A DNA stretch of 64,000 nt from Pseudolabrys sp035718275 (lineage in GTDB: Bacteria; Pseudomonadota; Alphaproteobacteria; Rhizobiales; Xanthobacteraceae), in contig DASTHI010000025.1 in the NCBI GenBank assembly GCA_035718275.1, positions 1 through 64,000 on the forward strand, written 5' to 3'. A program made the translations under genes and the position numbers. Shown here piece after piece: positions 8,952-17,138 of this stretch (positions within the stretch are counted from its first letter, which is position 1; every line of letters begins with the position of its first letter). The notes under the pieces are model-generated. The model worked only from the letters and a program-made list of their open reading frames with translations, ran no database searches and was not told where the DNA came from.

Positions 8952-9712
8952 CGGCGCAATGGGCCGCACGCATTCCATGGCGCTCTCTGTTCTCCGTGTT
9001 GCTGCTGTTATTGTTGTGGGAGCTGGCCGCGCGCGCGAGGCTTACACCTCCCTTGTTCCTGCCGGCCTTTTCCGTGGTTGCCGATCAGCTATGGCGCTCA
9101 ACCGTTGATGGGACGCTGGCTGCTGATCTGAGCCTCAGTCTGGCTCGAGCTTTTGGCGGCTTGCTGCTTGCGACCGTGGCAGGTGTTGCCTGCGGACTCA
9201 TAATGTCGCGCAGCCGGTTTGCCGATTGGCTCATCGATCCTTTCGTCGCGATCGGTTTTCCCGCGCCGAAAATCGCCTTTCTTCCGATATTTATTCTTTG
9301 GTTTGGAATCGAGAGCATGTCGAAGGTTCTGCTGGTTGCGTTCGCCTGCATTTTCCCCGTCATCATCGGGACCTACAGCGCGGCTCGCTCCGTCAGCCAT
9401 CTCTTTATCTGGTCAGCCATGTCATTGGGTGGCAATCGACGTGATCTTTTCCTGCGTGTCATCCTCCCGGCTTGCTATCCGCGCATATTCACGACCTTCC
9501 GTATCGCAGTGCCAGTCGGACTGATTACAACCTTTACCGCCGAAATGGTTGCCGGAGGCGGAGGAATGGGCGCCACGCTGATCTACTCGCAGCGGTTTTT
9601 CGAAAGCGCGACCGTGTTTGCCTACATCGTTGTCATGCTGGGCGTCGGCCTCGTGTTTGATACGGCGATGCGGGGATTCCAAACTCGATTCCTGCGCTGG
9701 GCAGAGGAGTAA
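8948..9712 (+). CDS. ABC transporter permease (NitT/TauT family), second of two
   Basis: A 254-residue membrane protein of the same permease family: an N-terminal span (SLFSVLLLLLLWELA), about six spans in all, and an EAA-type loop with the SLGGNRRDLFLRVILPACYPRIFTTFRIAVPVG pattern. The start is a GTG whose last two bases are shared with the TGA of the first permease (GTGA at 8948-8951). Sequence identity to the first permease looks low outside the EAA loop. It ends the importer operon; a VOC-fold gene lies convergent 59 bases downstream. Confidence 0.9.
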   Translation: MTAQWAARIPWRSLFSVLLLLLLWELAARARLTPPLFLPAFSVVADQLWRSTVDGTLAADLSLSLARAFGGLLLATVAGVACGLIMSRSRFADWLIDPFVAIGFPAPKIAFLPIFILWFGIESMSKVLLVAFACIFPVIIGTYSAARSVSHLFIWSAMSLGGNRRDLFLRVILPACYPRIFTTFRIAVPVGLITTFTAEMVAGGGGMGATLIYSQRFFESATVFAYIVVMLGVGLVFDTAMRGFQTRFLRWAEE

Positions 9713-9771
9713 AGTGCCGGGAGGCGCCGATCGTGCATCGTGAATTCGACTTCGGTGCTTGGCCGCCGAGT

Positions 9772-10185
9772 CTAATATACGGGCCACAATCCCGGCGTCG
9801 CGAGCTCCAGCAGGTGCCCATCGGGGTCGCGGAAATAAATGCTTTGGCCGCCGCGCGACCATTGGTTGCGTCCTTCGATGGCAACCCCGCTTGAAATGAG
9901 GTGCGCCTCCCAACCTGCGAGTTCATCCTTCTCGATTGCAAATGCCACGTGCAACGAGCCATCACCGCCATGTCCGGGAATCGTTCCGCTCGGCAAGACA
10001 ACGGTCTCTCCCGTGGCGCCTTTGCGAAAGAGCAGGAGGACGTCGCGGCCGGCGACCGCATAGGCGGAGAGCCGCTCGTCGGTGTAGATCGGCTTCAATC
10101 CGAGGATGCCCTCATAGAAGGCGCGGGCACGCGCCATGTTCTCGGTATGGATCGCGGTTTCCAGGATCCCGTCGAGCTTTGGCAT
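9772..10185 (-). CDS. VOC-family (glyoxalase/dioxygenase fold) protein
   Basis: A 137-residue protein of the vicinal-oxygen-chelate superfamily: an N-terminal betaalphabetabetabeta unit starting ETAIHTENMARARAFYEGILGL, and a C-terminal unit ending YFRDPDGHLLELATPG. Candidate metal ligands are the early His (TAIH), a middle His (LHVAF) and the Glu in LLELATP. Members include glyoxalase I, extradiol dioxygenases, fosfomycin-resistance proteins and epimerases, so the activity is open. The ATG at 10185 is preferred because GGTGGAG lies seven bases before it; the frame is open 15 codons further. It stands alone between two importer operons and is divergent from the Liv cluster. Confidence 0.85.
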   Translation of the reverse strand: MPKLDGILETAIHTENMARARAFYEGILGLKPIYTDERLSAYAVAGRDVLLLFRKGATGETVVLPSGTIPGHGGDGSLHVAFAIEKDELAGWEAHLISSGVAIEGRNQWSRGGQSIYFRDPDGHLLELATPGLWPVY

Positions 10186-10419
10186 ATTCTCCACCACACC
10201 CGTTTGTGGAACGAAGATACGGCTCTGCATCAGCCTTTCGCCAATCTTGGCGAGATCCAGAACCAGCCAATGGCAGGTTCTACGCAGCCCAGGGAAATCC
10301 CGTACTTCTCATATGCATCAGGATTGCAGCGGGGCCTGTCATCGGCAGGCTTCTGGGCTAGGCTTAAAAACTCTATCATGCAAACTGTATTGACCAGTAA
10401 CACGGAGTGGAGGGAGCAC

Positions 10420-11622
10420 ATGCGTCGTCGCTCGTTCAGTCTCGGGCTTATTGCCGCTGTTGTCGTAGCCAGCTCGGCGTTCGAGCCAAGCGCAGCTCAG
10501 GACGTTGTCCGAATAGGAGCTCCGCTGCCGCTGACTGGTCCTTTGTCCCCCGAGGGCATCAAGCAAAAACAAGGATACGATTTGTGGGCAGAAGCGGCCA
10601 ACGCAAAAGGTGGGGTCAGGGCTGGCGGCAAAAACTACAAGGTCGAAATCGTCTACGTTGACTACGCGTCCAATACACCTCGTGCAGTGCAGACCGCCGA
10701 GCGCCTCATCACGGAGGACAAAGTAAACTTTTTGTTTTCGCCGTTTGGGTCGGGTGCGACCAAAGCCGCAAGCGGGGTTTCGGAAAAATACGGCATTCCG
10801 ACCGTCGCCGCGACAGCTTCCTCGGAGCAGGTCTATGACCAGGGTTACAAATATCTGTTCGGGACCTTTACCCCCAACGACACTCTGACCGAACCGCTCA
10901 GCACCATCGTCAGCAAACGTGATCCGAATATCAAGCGCGTGGCGATATTGGCCCGGAACGATCTTTTTCCTCTCGCGATCGGCAATGAAATGGAAAAATC
11001 GGCCAAGAAGCGCAATCTAGATGTCGTGATGTTTGAGAAATATGCCATCGGCACAATGGATCACGCGTCGGCGATCACTCAGATGCGTGCGGCGAAGGCC
11101 GACTGGATCTTTGCGACGGGCTATATCAACGATCTGATTCTTATTCGCAAGCAAATGGGTGACCTCGGCGGCTCGGCTCCGGTTGTGACGATGATCGCCG
11201 GGCCCGCGTACAAAGAGTTCATCGACGCAACTGGACCGCTTGCCGAGAACATTTCTAGCGCCGCCTGGTGGCATCCGGCCGTGCGATACGATGGCAAGGG
11301 CGTGTTTGGCTCTACGGAAAATTTCAACAAGCTCTGGGAGCAGAAATACAAGGATGTGCCGGACTACGCCCAGGCCTCCGCTGCGGCTGCCGGCGAAATT
11401 TTCCAGCTTGCGATCGAGAAGGCGGATAGCATCGATCCGAAAAAGGTGCGTGATGCACTGGCAAGTCTGGACACCACGACATTTTATGGGCGCATCAAGT
11501 TTGGCGCGACGGGACAGATCACGTCATTGGATCCGCCGGTATTCCAGATTCAGGGTGGAAAGCCGGTCGTACTTTTTCCGGACTACATAAAGCAAGGCGA
11601 TCTCAAGCTCGGAGTGAAGTAG
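10420..11622 (+). CDS. Branched-chain amino acid-type ABC transporter substrate-binding protein (LivK family)
   Basis: A 400-residue periplasmic binding protein of the Leu/Ile/Val (type I) fold. Residues 1-26 form a Sec signal peptide (MRRR, then a hydrophobic run, cleavage after PSAAQ). The mature chain begins VVRIGAPLPLTGPLSPEG, the usual opening of this family, and continues with YDLWAEAANAKGGV. The ATG at 10420 follows an AGGGAG ribosome site. In catabolic clusters of this order such proteins often bind aromatic acids or amides rather than leucine, and the flanking genes suggest that here. It is followed by a strong hairpin and then livHMGF-like genes. Confidence 0.9.
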   Translation: MRRRSFSLGLIAAVVVASSAFEPSAAQDVVRIGAPLPLTGPLSPEGIKQKQGYDLWAEAANAKGGVRAGGKNYKVEIVYVDYASNTPRAVQTAERLITEDKVNFLFSPFGSGATKAASGVSEKYGIPTVAATASSEQVYDQGYKYLFGTFTPNDTLTEPLSTIVSKRDPNIKRVAILARNDLFPLAIGNEMEKSAKKRNLDVVMFEKYAIGTMDHASAITQMRAAKADWIFATGYINDLILIRKQMGDLGGSAPVVTMIAGPAYKEFIDATGPLAENISSAAWWHPAVRYDGKGVFGSTENFNKLWEQKYKDVPDYAQASAAAAGEIFQLAIEKADSIDPKKVRDALASLDTTTFYGRIKFGATGQITSLDPPVFQIQGGKPVVLFPDYIKQGDLKLGVK

Positions 11623-11675
11623 GGGCCGAGCGCGCCGCAGCAGCGAGAGAAACACAAAGAACCTCCAGATCAAGC

Positions 11676-11715
11676 CGGCTGCCTTCCACCGCAACTGCGG
11701 GATGGAGGGCGGCCG
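11676..11715 (+). terminator. Intercistronic stem-loop between livK-like and livH-like genes
   Basis: A 13-base-pair outer stem (11676-11688 with 11703-11715, including two G-U pairs) encloses a smaller hairpin CCGC-AACT-GCGG (11689-11700). No run of T follows, so it is not a standard factor-independent terminator. Such hairpins after a binding-protein gene commonly protect the upstream mRNA from 3' exonucleases or terminate part of the transcripts, giving an excess of binding protein over membrane parts. The role is inferred; the structure is visible. Confidence 0.5.
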
Positions 11716-11736
11716 TTCAAGCCTGCAGCTTGCCAC

Positions 11737-12603
11737 ATGATCTATCTTCAAGTCCTTGCGAATGGGGTGGTGCTGGGAGGCCTCTATGCAGCAATCGCGG
11801 TCGGTTTTTCGCTCGTCTGGGGGGTGCTCAACGTCATCAACCTGCTGCACGGCTCTTTCATCATTCTCGGCGCGTATGTTGCGTTTTTCGCATACTCGCT
11901 GCTTGGTGTGCATCCATTTCTTTCGGCGCCAATCGCCGGACTGATTCTGTTTGCGATCGGGTATTCGCTGCAGGGCACAGTGATCAATCGCGTGATTCAT
12001 GCGCCGGTGTTGATGACTTTGACGCTGACCTTCGGTCTCGACCTGCTGCTCAACAATGCCATGTTGCTTGCATTCAAGGCCGACTATCGAAAGGTTGTGC
12101 TCGACCCGCCGCTTGGTTCAATTTTCGTTGGTCCTATCGTCCTGCCGCTCGACCGGGTCGCTGTGACCGCGCTTGCACTTCTGATGACCTACGGTTTGTA
12201 TCGCCTGCTGCGGGATAGCAAGCTGGGCCGCGCAATTATCGCGATCCGGATGGACCGGGAGGCTGCAGCGCTGATGGGCGTCAATGTCCTGCGCATGCAG
12301 GCGATGACGTTTGCGATCGGAGCGTTCATGGCGGGTGCCGCGGGCAGCCTGCTCAGCATCATCTATCCGATTTCACCGCTCAACAGCATCACCTTCCTCG
12401 GGAAGGCGTTCGTCATTTGTGTCATCGGCGGCCTGGGAAGTGTGGGAGGCGCGATCGTAGGCGGCGTTGCGCTTGGCCTGATTGAAAGCCTCACCGCGCT
12501 GTGGTTCGGACCCGAATATGCAGTGCCCATTTCTTTCGCATTGCTGGTCGCTTTTCTCGCAATACGACCGACGGGTTTGCTGGGCAGGAGGGGCTACGAA
12601 TGA
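11737..12603 (+). CDS. Branched-chain amino acid-type ABC transporter permease (LivH family)
   Basis: A 288-residue membrane protein with about eight spans and the LivH opening (YLQVLANGVVLGGLYAAIAVGFSLVWGVLNVINLLHG), a segment highly conserved in this family. Near the C-terminus it carries VICVIGGLGSVGGAIVGG, also typical. It forms the inner-membrane channel with the LivM-like product encoded next; the two genes overlap by ATGA. The start ATG at 11737 is 114 bases after the binding-protein stop, behind the stem-loop described above. Confidence 0.92.
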   Translation: MIYLQVLANGVVLGGLYAAIAVGFSLVWGVLNVINLLHGSFIILGAYVAFFAYSLLGVHPFLSAPIAGLILFAIGYSLQGTVINRVIHAPVLMTLTLTFGLDLLLNNAMLLAFKADYRKVVLDPPLGSIFVGPIVLPLDRVAVTALALLMTYGLYRLLRDSKLGRAIIAIRMDREAAALMGVNVLRMQAMTFAIGAFMAGAAGSLLSIIYPISPLNSITFLGKAFVICVIGGLGSVGGAIVGGVALGLIESLTALWFGPEYAVPISFALLVAFLAIRPTGLLGRRGYE

Positions 12604-13520
12604 GGATGGTTGTCATTCTCGTCATCCTAGCGGCATGTCTCGCGGCCCTGGTTTTTGGAGGTAACTACGCACTTCGGCTGGCGACCATATTCGCGATGTA
12701 TGCGACGCTCGCACTGTCGTGGAACATCATCGGAGGTCTCGCAGGCTATCCTTCTTTTGCGACTGCCGCTTTTTTCGGACTAGGAACCTACGCTTCGGCA
12801 ATTCTGCAGAGCTCCGGGATGCCGATGGTTTTTGCCTGGCTACTTGGGGGGATCATTGCCGCCGGATTCGCAGCCCTGATTGGCCTCGCCATCCTGCATC
12901 TCAAGGGGCACTATTTTGCGATCGCCAGCCTGGCGCTTGTCGAAGTGGTGCGCGAGCTGGTGAACATCAATGACAGGCTCACTGGCGGCGGCATGGGGCT
13001 CAACCTGCCAATCACGCATGGGAGCGTCACGCAGCAGGCCGTGTATTTTCTGGGCGCGATGGCCACCTTGGCGCTGATCACGCTGCTCTCAGCCGCTGCC
13101 GTCCAGCGTGGAAAGCTCGGATTTGCACTTCGCTGCATTCAGCAGAACGAGGATGCCGCCGTGATGCTCGGGGTGAACGCGCGGCTGTACAAGGCGGCTG
13201 CCTTCACCCTGTCAGCTGTTTTTCCGGGAATAGCCGGCGGCATTTATGCAAGCTGGGTGCACTATATCGATCCGAGCGACGTGTTTGACATTCTGTTGTC
13301 CGTCAAGCCGCTGGTCATGGTTCTGGTCGGAGGACTTGGCACCTTGTTCGGACCGGTCGTGGGTGCGGCCGTATTTCTCGGACTGGAAGAAGCCGTCTGG
13401 CGCAGCTTTCTCACCGTCCACGCAGCGGTCCTCGGCGCACTCATCGTTGCGCTGATATTGTTCCTGCCGAACGGGTTGATGTCCATCGCCCGGCGGCTGC
13501 CAAAAGCGGGTCAGGCATGA
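12600..13520 (+). CDS. Branched-chain amino acid-type ABC transporter permease (LivM family)
   Basis: A 306-residue membrane protein of the LivM family, with many hydrophobic spans, the motif LSWNIIGGLAGYPSF near residue 40 and VLVGGLGTLFGPVVGA near residue 245. The ATG at 12600 shares ATGA with the LivH stop; a second in-frame ATG follows two codons later. Together with the LivH-like protein it makes the heterodimeric channel. The next gene again overlaps by ATGA, so livHMGF are translated as one coupled unit. Confidence 0.92.
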   Translation: MRMVVILVILAACLAALVFGGNYALRLATIFAMYATLALSWNIIGGLAGYPSFATAAFFGLGTYASAILQSSGMPMVFAWLLGGIIAAGFAALIGLAILHLKGHYFAIASLALVEVVRELVNINDRLTGGGMGLNLPITHGSVTQQAVYFLGAMATLALITLLSAAAVQRGKLGFALRCIQQNEDAAVMLGVNARLYKAAAFTLSAVFPGIAGGIYASWVHYIDPSDVFDILLSVKPLVMVLVGGLGTLFGPVVGAAVFLGLEEAVWRSFLTVHAAVLGALIVALILFLPNGLMSIARRLPKAGQA

Positions 13521-14269
13521 GTGCGCTTCTGCAGATCGAGAGAGTGTCACGAACATTCAAGGGACTTCGCGCCATCGATGATGTCTCCCTGTCGATAAAT
13601 ACCGGGGAAATTGTCGGGCTGATCGGCCCGAACGGCGCCGGCAAGACGACTCTTGTCAACTTGGTGACCGGCATGCACCCGGCAACGGCAGGACGCGTTC
13701 GTTTCATGGGGCAGGACATTACGCGTCTGGCGCCGAACCGCATTGCCGAGCTGGGGATCGCACGCACCTTTCAGGTTGTGCAGCCTTTTCCCCGAATGAG
13801 CGTTGGCGACAACATCGCGGCGGGTGCGCTGTTCGCGGGCGGTGCAGGCTCGCTCACGGCAGCACGGCAGCGTGCGCGAGAATTGGCGCAACAGGTCGCG
13901 ATCGACGATCTTTTCGACCAGCCCGCTGCGACGCTCACCTTGGCGCGCCGCAAGCGGCTGGAGCTTGCCAAGAGCCTTGCCATGACTCCGAAGGTTCTCT
14001 TTCTCGACGAGGTGAACGCCGGCCTCAATCCGGCGGAAATCGACGATGCGCTGAGGCTGATCAGCAAGATCTCGCAATCTGGCATCACGATCGTGGTCAT
14101 TGAGCATCTGATGAAAGTGGTACTCTCGATTTCGACACGGCTGATCGTTCTTCATCACGGCCAGCTGATTGCCGACGGGCCGCCGCAGGATGTGGTGCGC
14201 GATGCGCGCGTGGCCGAGGCGTATCTTGGCAAACGTTACGCGGAAGCAAGCCGGAGAGCGCCCGCATGA
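13517..14269 (+). CDS. Branched-chain amino acid-type ABC transporter ATP-binding protein (LivG family)
   Basis: A 250-residue ABC ATPase: Walker A GPNGAGKTT (near 37-45), the Q-loop region (ARTFQVVQPFPRMSV, as in LivG), Walker B VLFLDEVNAGLN and the switch His in VVIEHLMKVV. The signature loop is unusual: the usual LSGG-Q stretch reads LTLARRKRLELAKSLA, so the LSGG core is replaced, which is seen in some LivG-like proteins where the second ATPase keeps the canonical signature. The start ATG overlaps the LivM stop. It pairs with the LivF-like ATPase downstream. Confidence 0.9.
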   Translation: MSALLQIERVSRTFKGLRAIDDVSLSINTGEIVGLIGPNGAGKTTLVNLVTGMHPATAGRVRFMGQDITRLAPNRIAELGIARTFQVVQPFPRMSVGDNIAAGALFAGGAGSLTAARQRARELAQQVAIDDLFDQPAATLTLARRKRLELAKSLAMTPKVLFLDEVNAGLNPAEIDDALRLISKISQSGITIVVIEHLMKVVLSISTRLIVLHHGQLIADGPPQDVVRDARVAEAYLGKRYAEASRRAPA

Positions 14270-14988
14270 CAGCTCCGCTTCTCCAGGTATCTGGACTGCA
14301 ATCCGGTTACGGCGAGGTGCAGGTCCTTTGGGGCATTGATCTCGACGTAAACGCCGGTGAGGTCGTCTGCGTCATTGGCTCGAACGGCGCCGGAAAGACA
14401 ACCTTGTTGCGTACCATATCGGGCATGGTGCCCGCATCGGCCGGCAGGGTGATGATTGCAGGCCAGGACTTCACGGGCGCCACGCCTGCGCAGGTCCTCG
14501 GTGCCGGCGTCGCGCACGTGCCGGAAGGACGCCGACTCTTTTCCGTCATGAGCGTGGAAGACAATTTGCGTATGGGCGCGCATATGCGATCGGATGATGC
14601 GGAAATCCATCGCGACCTCGCCCAGGTCTATGAATTGTTTCCGATTTTGGGTGATCGGAGGCGGCAGGAAGCCGGAACGTTGTCCGGGGGCGAGCAGCAG
14701 ATGTGCGCTATCGGCCGCGGGATCATGAGCCGCCCGAAGCTGCTGATGATTGATGAACTCTCGCTCGGTCTCGCACCGAAGGTCGTCGAACAGCTCAGTA
14801 TGGCGCTGGCTCGGTTCCAGGGGCTAAGACAACTCGCCATCCTGCTAGTCGAGCAGGATGTCCTTGCCGCATTGGAATTGTCCAGCCGCGCCTTTGTCAT
14901 CGATCGCGGCAGGGTGGCCCTGTCAGGATCAGCCGAAAGCGTGTCGAACGATCCCAAAGTTCGCGAAGCATATCTGGGTGAGCTCTAG
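14266..14988 (+). CDS. Branched-chain amino acid-type ABC transporter ATP-binding protein (LivF family)
   Basis: A 240-residue ABC ATPase of the LivF group: Walker A GSNGAGKTT, the family stretch VPEGRRLFSVMSVEDNL, a canonical signature LSGGEQQMCAIGR, Walker B LLMIDELSLGLAP and a glutamine-containing VEQD in place of the switch His region, as is usual in LivF. It completes a K-H-M-G-F importer. The ATGA overlap with LivG couples the two. Only nine bases separate its stop from the CnbZ-like gene, so that gene is very likely in the same operon. Confidence 0.92.
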   Translation: MTAPLLQVSGLQSGYGEVQVLWGIDLDVNAGEVVCVIGSNGAGKTTLLRTISGMVPASAGRVMIAGQDFTGATPAQVLGAGVAHVPEGRRLFSVMSVEDNLRMGAHMRSDDAEIHRDLAQVYELFPILGDRRRQEAGTLSGGEQQMCAIGRGIMSRPKLLMIDELSLGLAPKVVEQLSMALARFQGLRQLAILLVEQDVLAALELSSRAFVIDRGRVALSGSAESVSNDPKVREAYLGEL

Positions 14989-14997
14989 GAGCCGTTT

Positions 14998-15750
14998 ATG
15001 ACCACCACAACGGAGTTTAAGGCCGGAGGCTATCGATTCATTCCCGGTCCATTCCAGTATTCAGGCGGCGTAGCAGCCTTGCACGGGCACGAAATACAAC
15101 GGGTGCGGTTTCACCGTCCGGTACCGCTCGTGCGGGGATTCGAGCAGGCAGCAGCGACAATACGCAGCGCGGGGAGACCGCTCACGGCGTTTTGCGCGTG
15201 CGAATTGCGGTCACCGGCGCCTTTTACCGAGCAGGGATTTCGCTCTTTCAACGAGGTTTACGTGAAAACCTTGTCGCAATGGGGCATCTTCGACGGGACC
15301 ACGAATCCGGTGGCGCGCAGCAATGTCTGTCCCGCGCTCAATGCGCCCGATCAGCCCTCATTTTACGCATTCTCGTACACGGTTGAATCCCGTGCCGACG
15401 GCGAGCCAAGTCTCGTCATTGCCGGAAGCGGGGAGGCTCCCGAAGGCCAGGGCAGCTACAGAGAACGTTGTGTCCGACTCGGCGATGTGAGCCCGGAGGG
15501 CCTTCGGGAGAAGGCGCGTTTCGTCCTCGGCGAAATGGAGCGCCGCCTTGCCGCATTCGGCGCAAACTGGCGCGATACGACCGCGACACAGGTCTACACG
15601 GTGCACGATCTTTATCCGTTTCTCGCGGATGAGATCGTTCGCCGGGGCGCTGCCGAAGGCGGCTTGACCTGGTGTTTCTGCCGTCCCCCGGTGGAGGATC
15701 TCGATTTTGAAATGGACTGCCGCGCGGTTGCCAGCGAACGCGTGGTCTAG
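14998..15750 (+). CDS. Conserved protein resembling CnbZ/RidA-like deaminases
   Basis: A 250-residue cytoplasmic protein that I do not recognise with certainty. It resembles, from memory, proteins named 2-amino-5-chloromuconate deaminase CnbZ; the C-terminal half (VLGEMERRLAAFGANWRDTTATQVYTVHDL) has the helix-then-strand pattern of RidA-like domains. Visible features are a conserved-looking centre rich in Cys and Arg (FCACELRSPAPFTEQGF; NPVARSNVCP) and a C-terminal LTWCFCRPPV. It follows the Liv ATPase gene by nine bases, so it is probably made with the importer. With RidA and an amidase encoded 9 kb away, a deaminase acting on an amino-substituted dienoic acid is a reasonable but unproven idea. 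Confidence 0.6.
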   Translation: MTTTTEFKAGGYRFIPGPFQYSGGVAALHGHEIQRVRFHRPVPLVRGFEQAAATIRSAGRPLTAFCACELRSPAPFTEQGFRSFNEVYVKTLSQWGIFDGTTNPVARSNVCPALNAPDQPSFYAFSYTVESRADGEPSLVIAGSGEAPEGQGSYRERCVRLGDVSPEGLREKARFVLGEMERRLAAFGANWRDTTATQVYTVHDLYPFLADEIVRRGAAEGGLTWCFCRPPVEDLDFEMDCRAVASERVV

Positions 15751-15816
15751 CCGCAGCCGCCGTTTGGGCCGTGCAGTCTTTTTTAATCGCGCAGCAACAC
15801 ACTGAAGGACAACGCA

Positions 15817-16665
15817 ATGAGTAAGGCTGCCTGGTGCACTGGGTATCGCTCCGTCAACGGCTTCAGACAATTCTTCCGCGACTGGGCGCCTTCCCATGCT
15901 GATGGCCCGCCTGTTCTCGCGTTGCATGGCTCGCTCACTCAGAGCGGGATGTGGATCGCGCTTGCCGAAAGGGCAGCGTCGGTTCGGATACTGTGTCCCG
16001 ACCAGCGTGGTTTCGGCCTCAGCGAGGATCCGGGCGGCGACTCATGTGCCGAATTCGCGGCGGACGCCGTCGCACTCGCAGAGCAAATATTGCCTGGTCG
16101 ATACGTGGTCATGGGTCATTCGTTTGCGTGCTCGATCGCACTCGAGGTCGCGCGGATTGCTGCAAAAGAGTCCCTAGGGGTGGTTCTGGTGGACCCGGTG
16201 GTGCGGACTGCGGCTACGCCGGCTCCTCCCTTCGTGTCGCCGGTCGAGAGTTACGGCAGCCTGGAGAGCGCCGAAAGTCATTTCCGCACGACAGAGGAGG
16301 GATCGTGGCCGGGCGAGGCGCTGCGAAAGTTCACTCAGGACGTCATGGTGCGTGATCCGAAAAGCGGGACCTGGCGAATGCCATACACAGCGGAGAGGCT
16401 GCTGCGCCTGCGGCGGTTCACCAGTTCCGAAGCAAGCGATTACAACATCTTTGACAAGGCTAAACACGTACGCTGTCCGGTGCTCATTTTTCGCGGAGGA
16501 ATGAGCAAGCGGTTTCGCTTCGAGGCCGAGCAGCCCTTTATGGAGGCATTCTCGGTCAGGCCGAAGCTCGTTGTCTGTGCTCGAAGCGGACACTTTCCTG
16601 CGACGACCGAAACCGATCTCGTGGCAGGGGCGCTCAAGGGGTTTATTGTCGGACTGTCAAAATAG
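15817..16665 (+). CDS. Alpha/beta fold hydrolase
   Basis: A 282-residue alpha/beta hydrolase: HGSLTQ after strand 3 (oxyanion side), CPDQRGFGLSE, the nucleophile elbow GHSFAC with Ser102, and a C-terminal SGHFP with the catalytic His (near 257). The usual acid after strand 7 is not obvious: where most have G-x-x-D, this one has RGGMSKRF, so the acid may come from another strand. It follows the CnbZ-like gene by 66 bases on the same strand and probably closes the Liv-linked operon. Hydrolysis of a ring-cleavage product, ester or lactone is the family expectation. Confidence 0.83.
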   Translation: MSKAAWCTGYRSVNGFRQFFRDWAPSHADGPPVLALHGSLTQSGMWIALAERAASVRILCPDQRGFGLSEDPGGDSCAEFAADAVALAEQILPGRYVVMGHSFACSIALEVARIAAKESLGVVLVDPVVRTAATPAPPFVSPVESYGSLESAESHFRTTEEGSWPGEALRKFTQDVMVRDPKSGTWRMPYTAERLLRLRRFTSSEASDYNIFDKAKHVRCPVLIFRGGMSKRFRFEAEQPFMEAFSVRPKLVVCARSGHFPATTETDLVAGALKGFIVGLSK

Positions 16666-16785
16666 GCAGCAGCAAGTGGGTCAGGTGATTGCGAAACCGG
16701 ATTGGACGTTTGGACGGCAAGGACGGAACTAAAGGCCGCGTTCGGCATTTCGATCCAACATGCATCCATTGTAGGAGATCACGTG

Positions 16786-17040
16786 ATGAAGACCAAATTT
16801 GTCCTCGCTGCGGCGATTACCATCTTGGTGACGCCCGCATTGGCAGATCAATTCTATATTGTTCAAAATCCGAGTACGAAGGAATGCCACATTGTGACTC
16901 AGAAGCCTGAGCCGAGCGTAGGAGTTGTGGTAGGAACGCCTTTTGGGGCCAGGGTCGAGGCTGAGCAGCACCTGAAGACTGTGAAGGTGTGCCACGAAAC
17001 CACAGGCTCGGGCTCAACTACCACCACGATTAAGAAGTAG
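16786..17040 (+). CDS. Small exported protein of unknown function
   Basis: An 84-residue protein with a clear Sec signal peptide (MKTKFVLAAAITILVTPALA, cleavage before DQFY). The mature 64 residues carry two Cys (in KECHIV and KVCHE), which could form one disulphide in the periplasm, and end in a Ser/Thr/Lys tail. The ATG at 16786 has a TAGGAG ribosome site nine bases upstream. Short exported proteins beginning DQFYIVQ are familiar to me from Hyphomicrobiales genomes but carry no known function. It is a single gene, 120 bases after the hydrolase. Confidence 0.7.
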   Translation: MKTKFVLAAAITILVTPALADQFYIVQNPSTKECHIVTQKPEPSVGVVVGTPFGARVEAEQHLKTVKVCHETTGSGSTTTTIKK

Positions 17041-17138
17041 CAGCGGCGTATCAAAGTAAGCTCGTTACTGAGTCCAAGGGCTGCCGCGATGCGTGTTTGC
17101 GGCGGCCCTTTTGCGCGAGAAACGGATTTGATGGGTAA

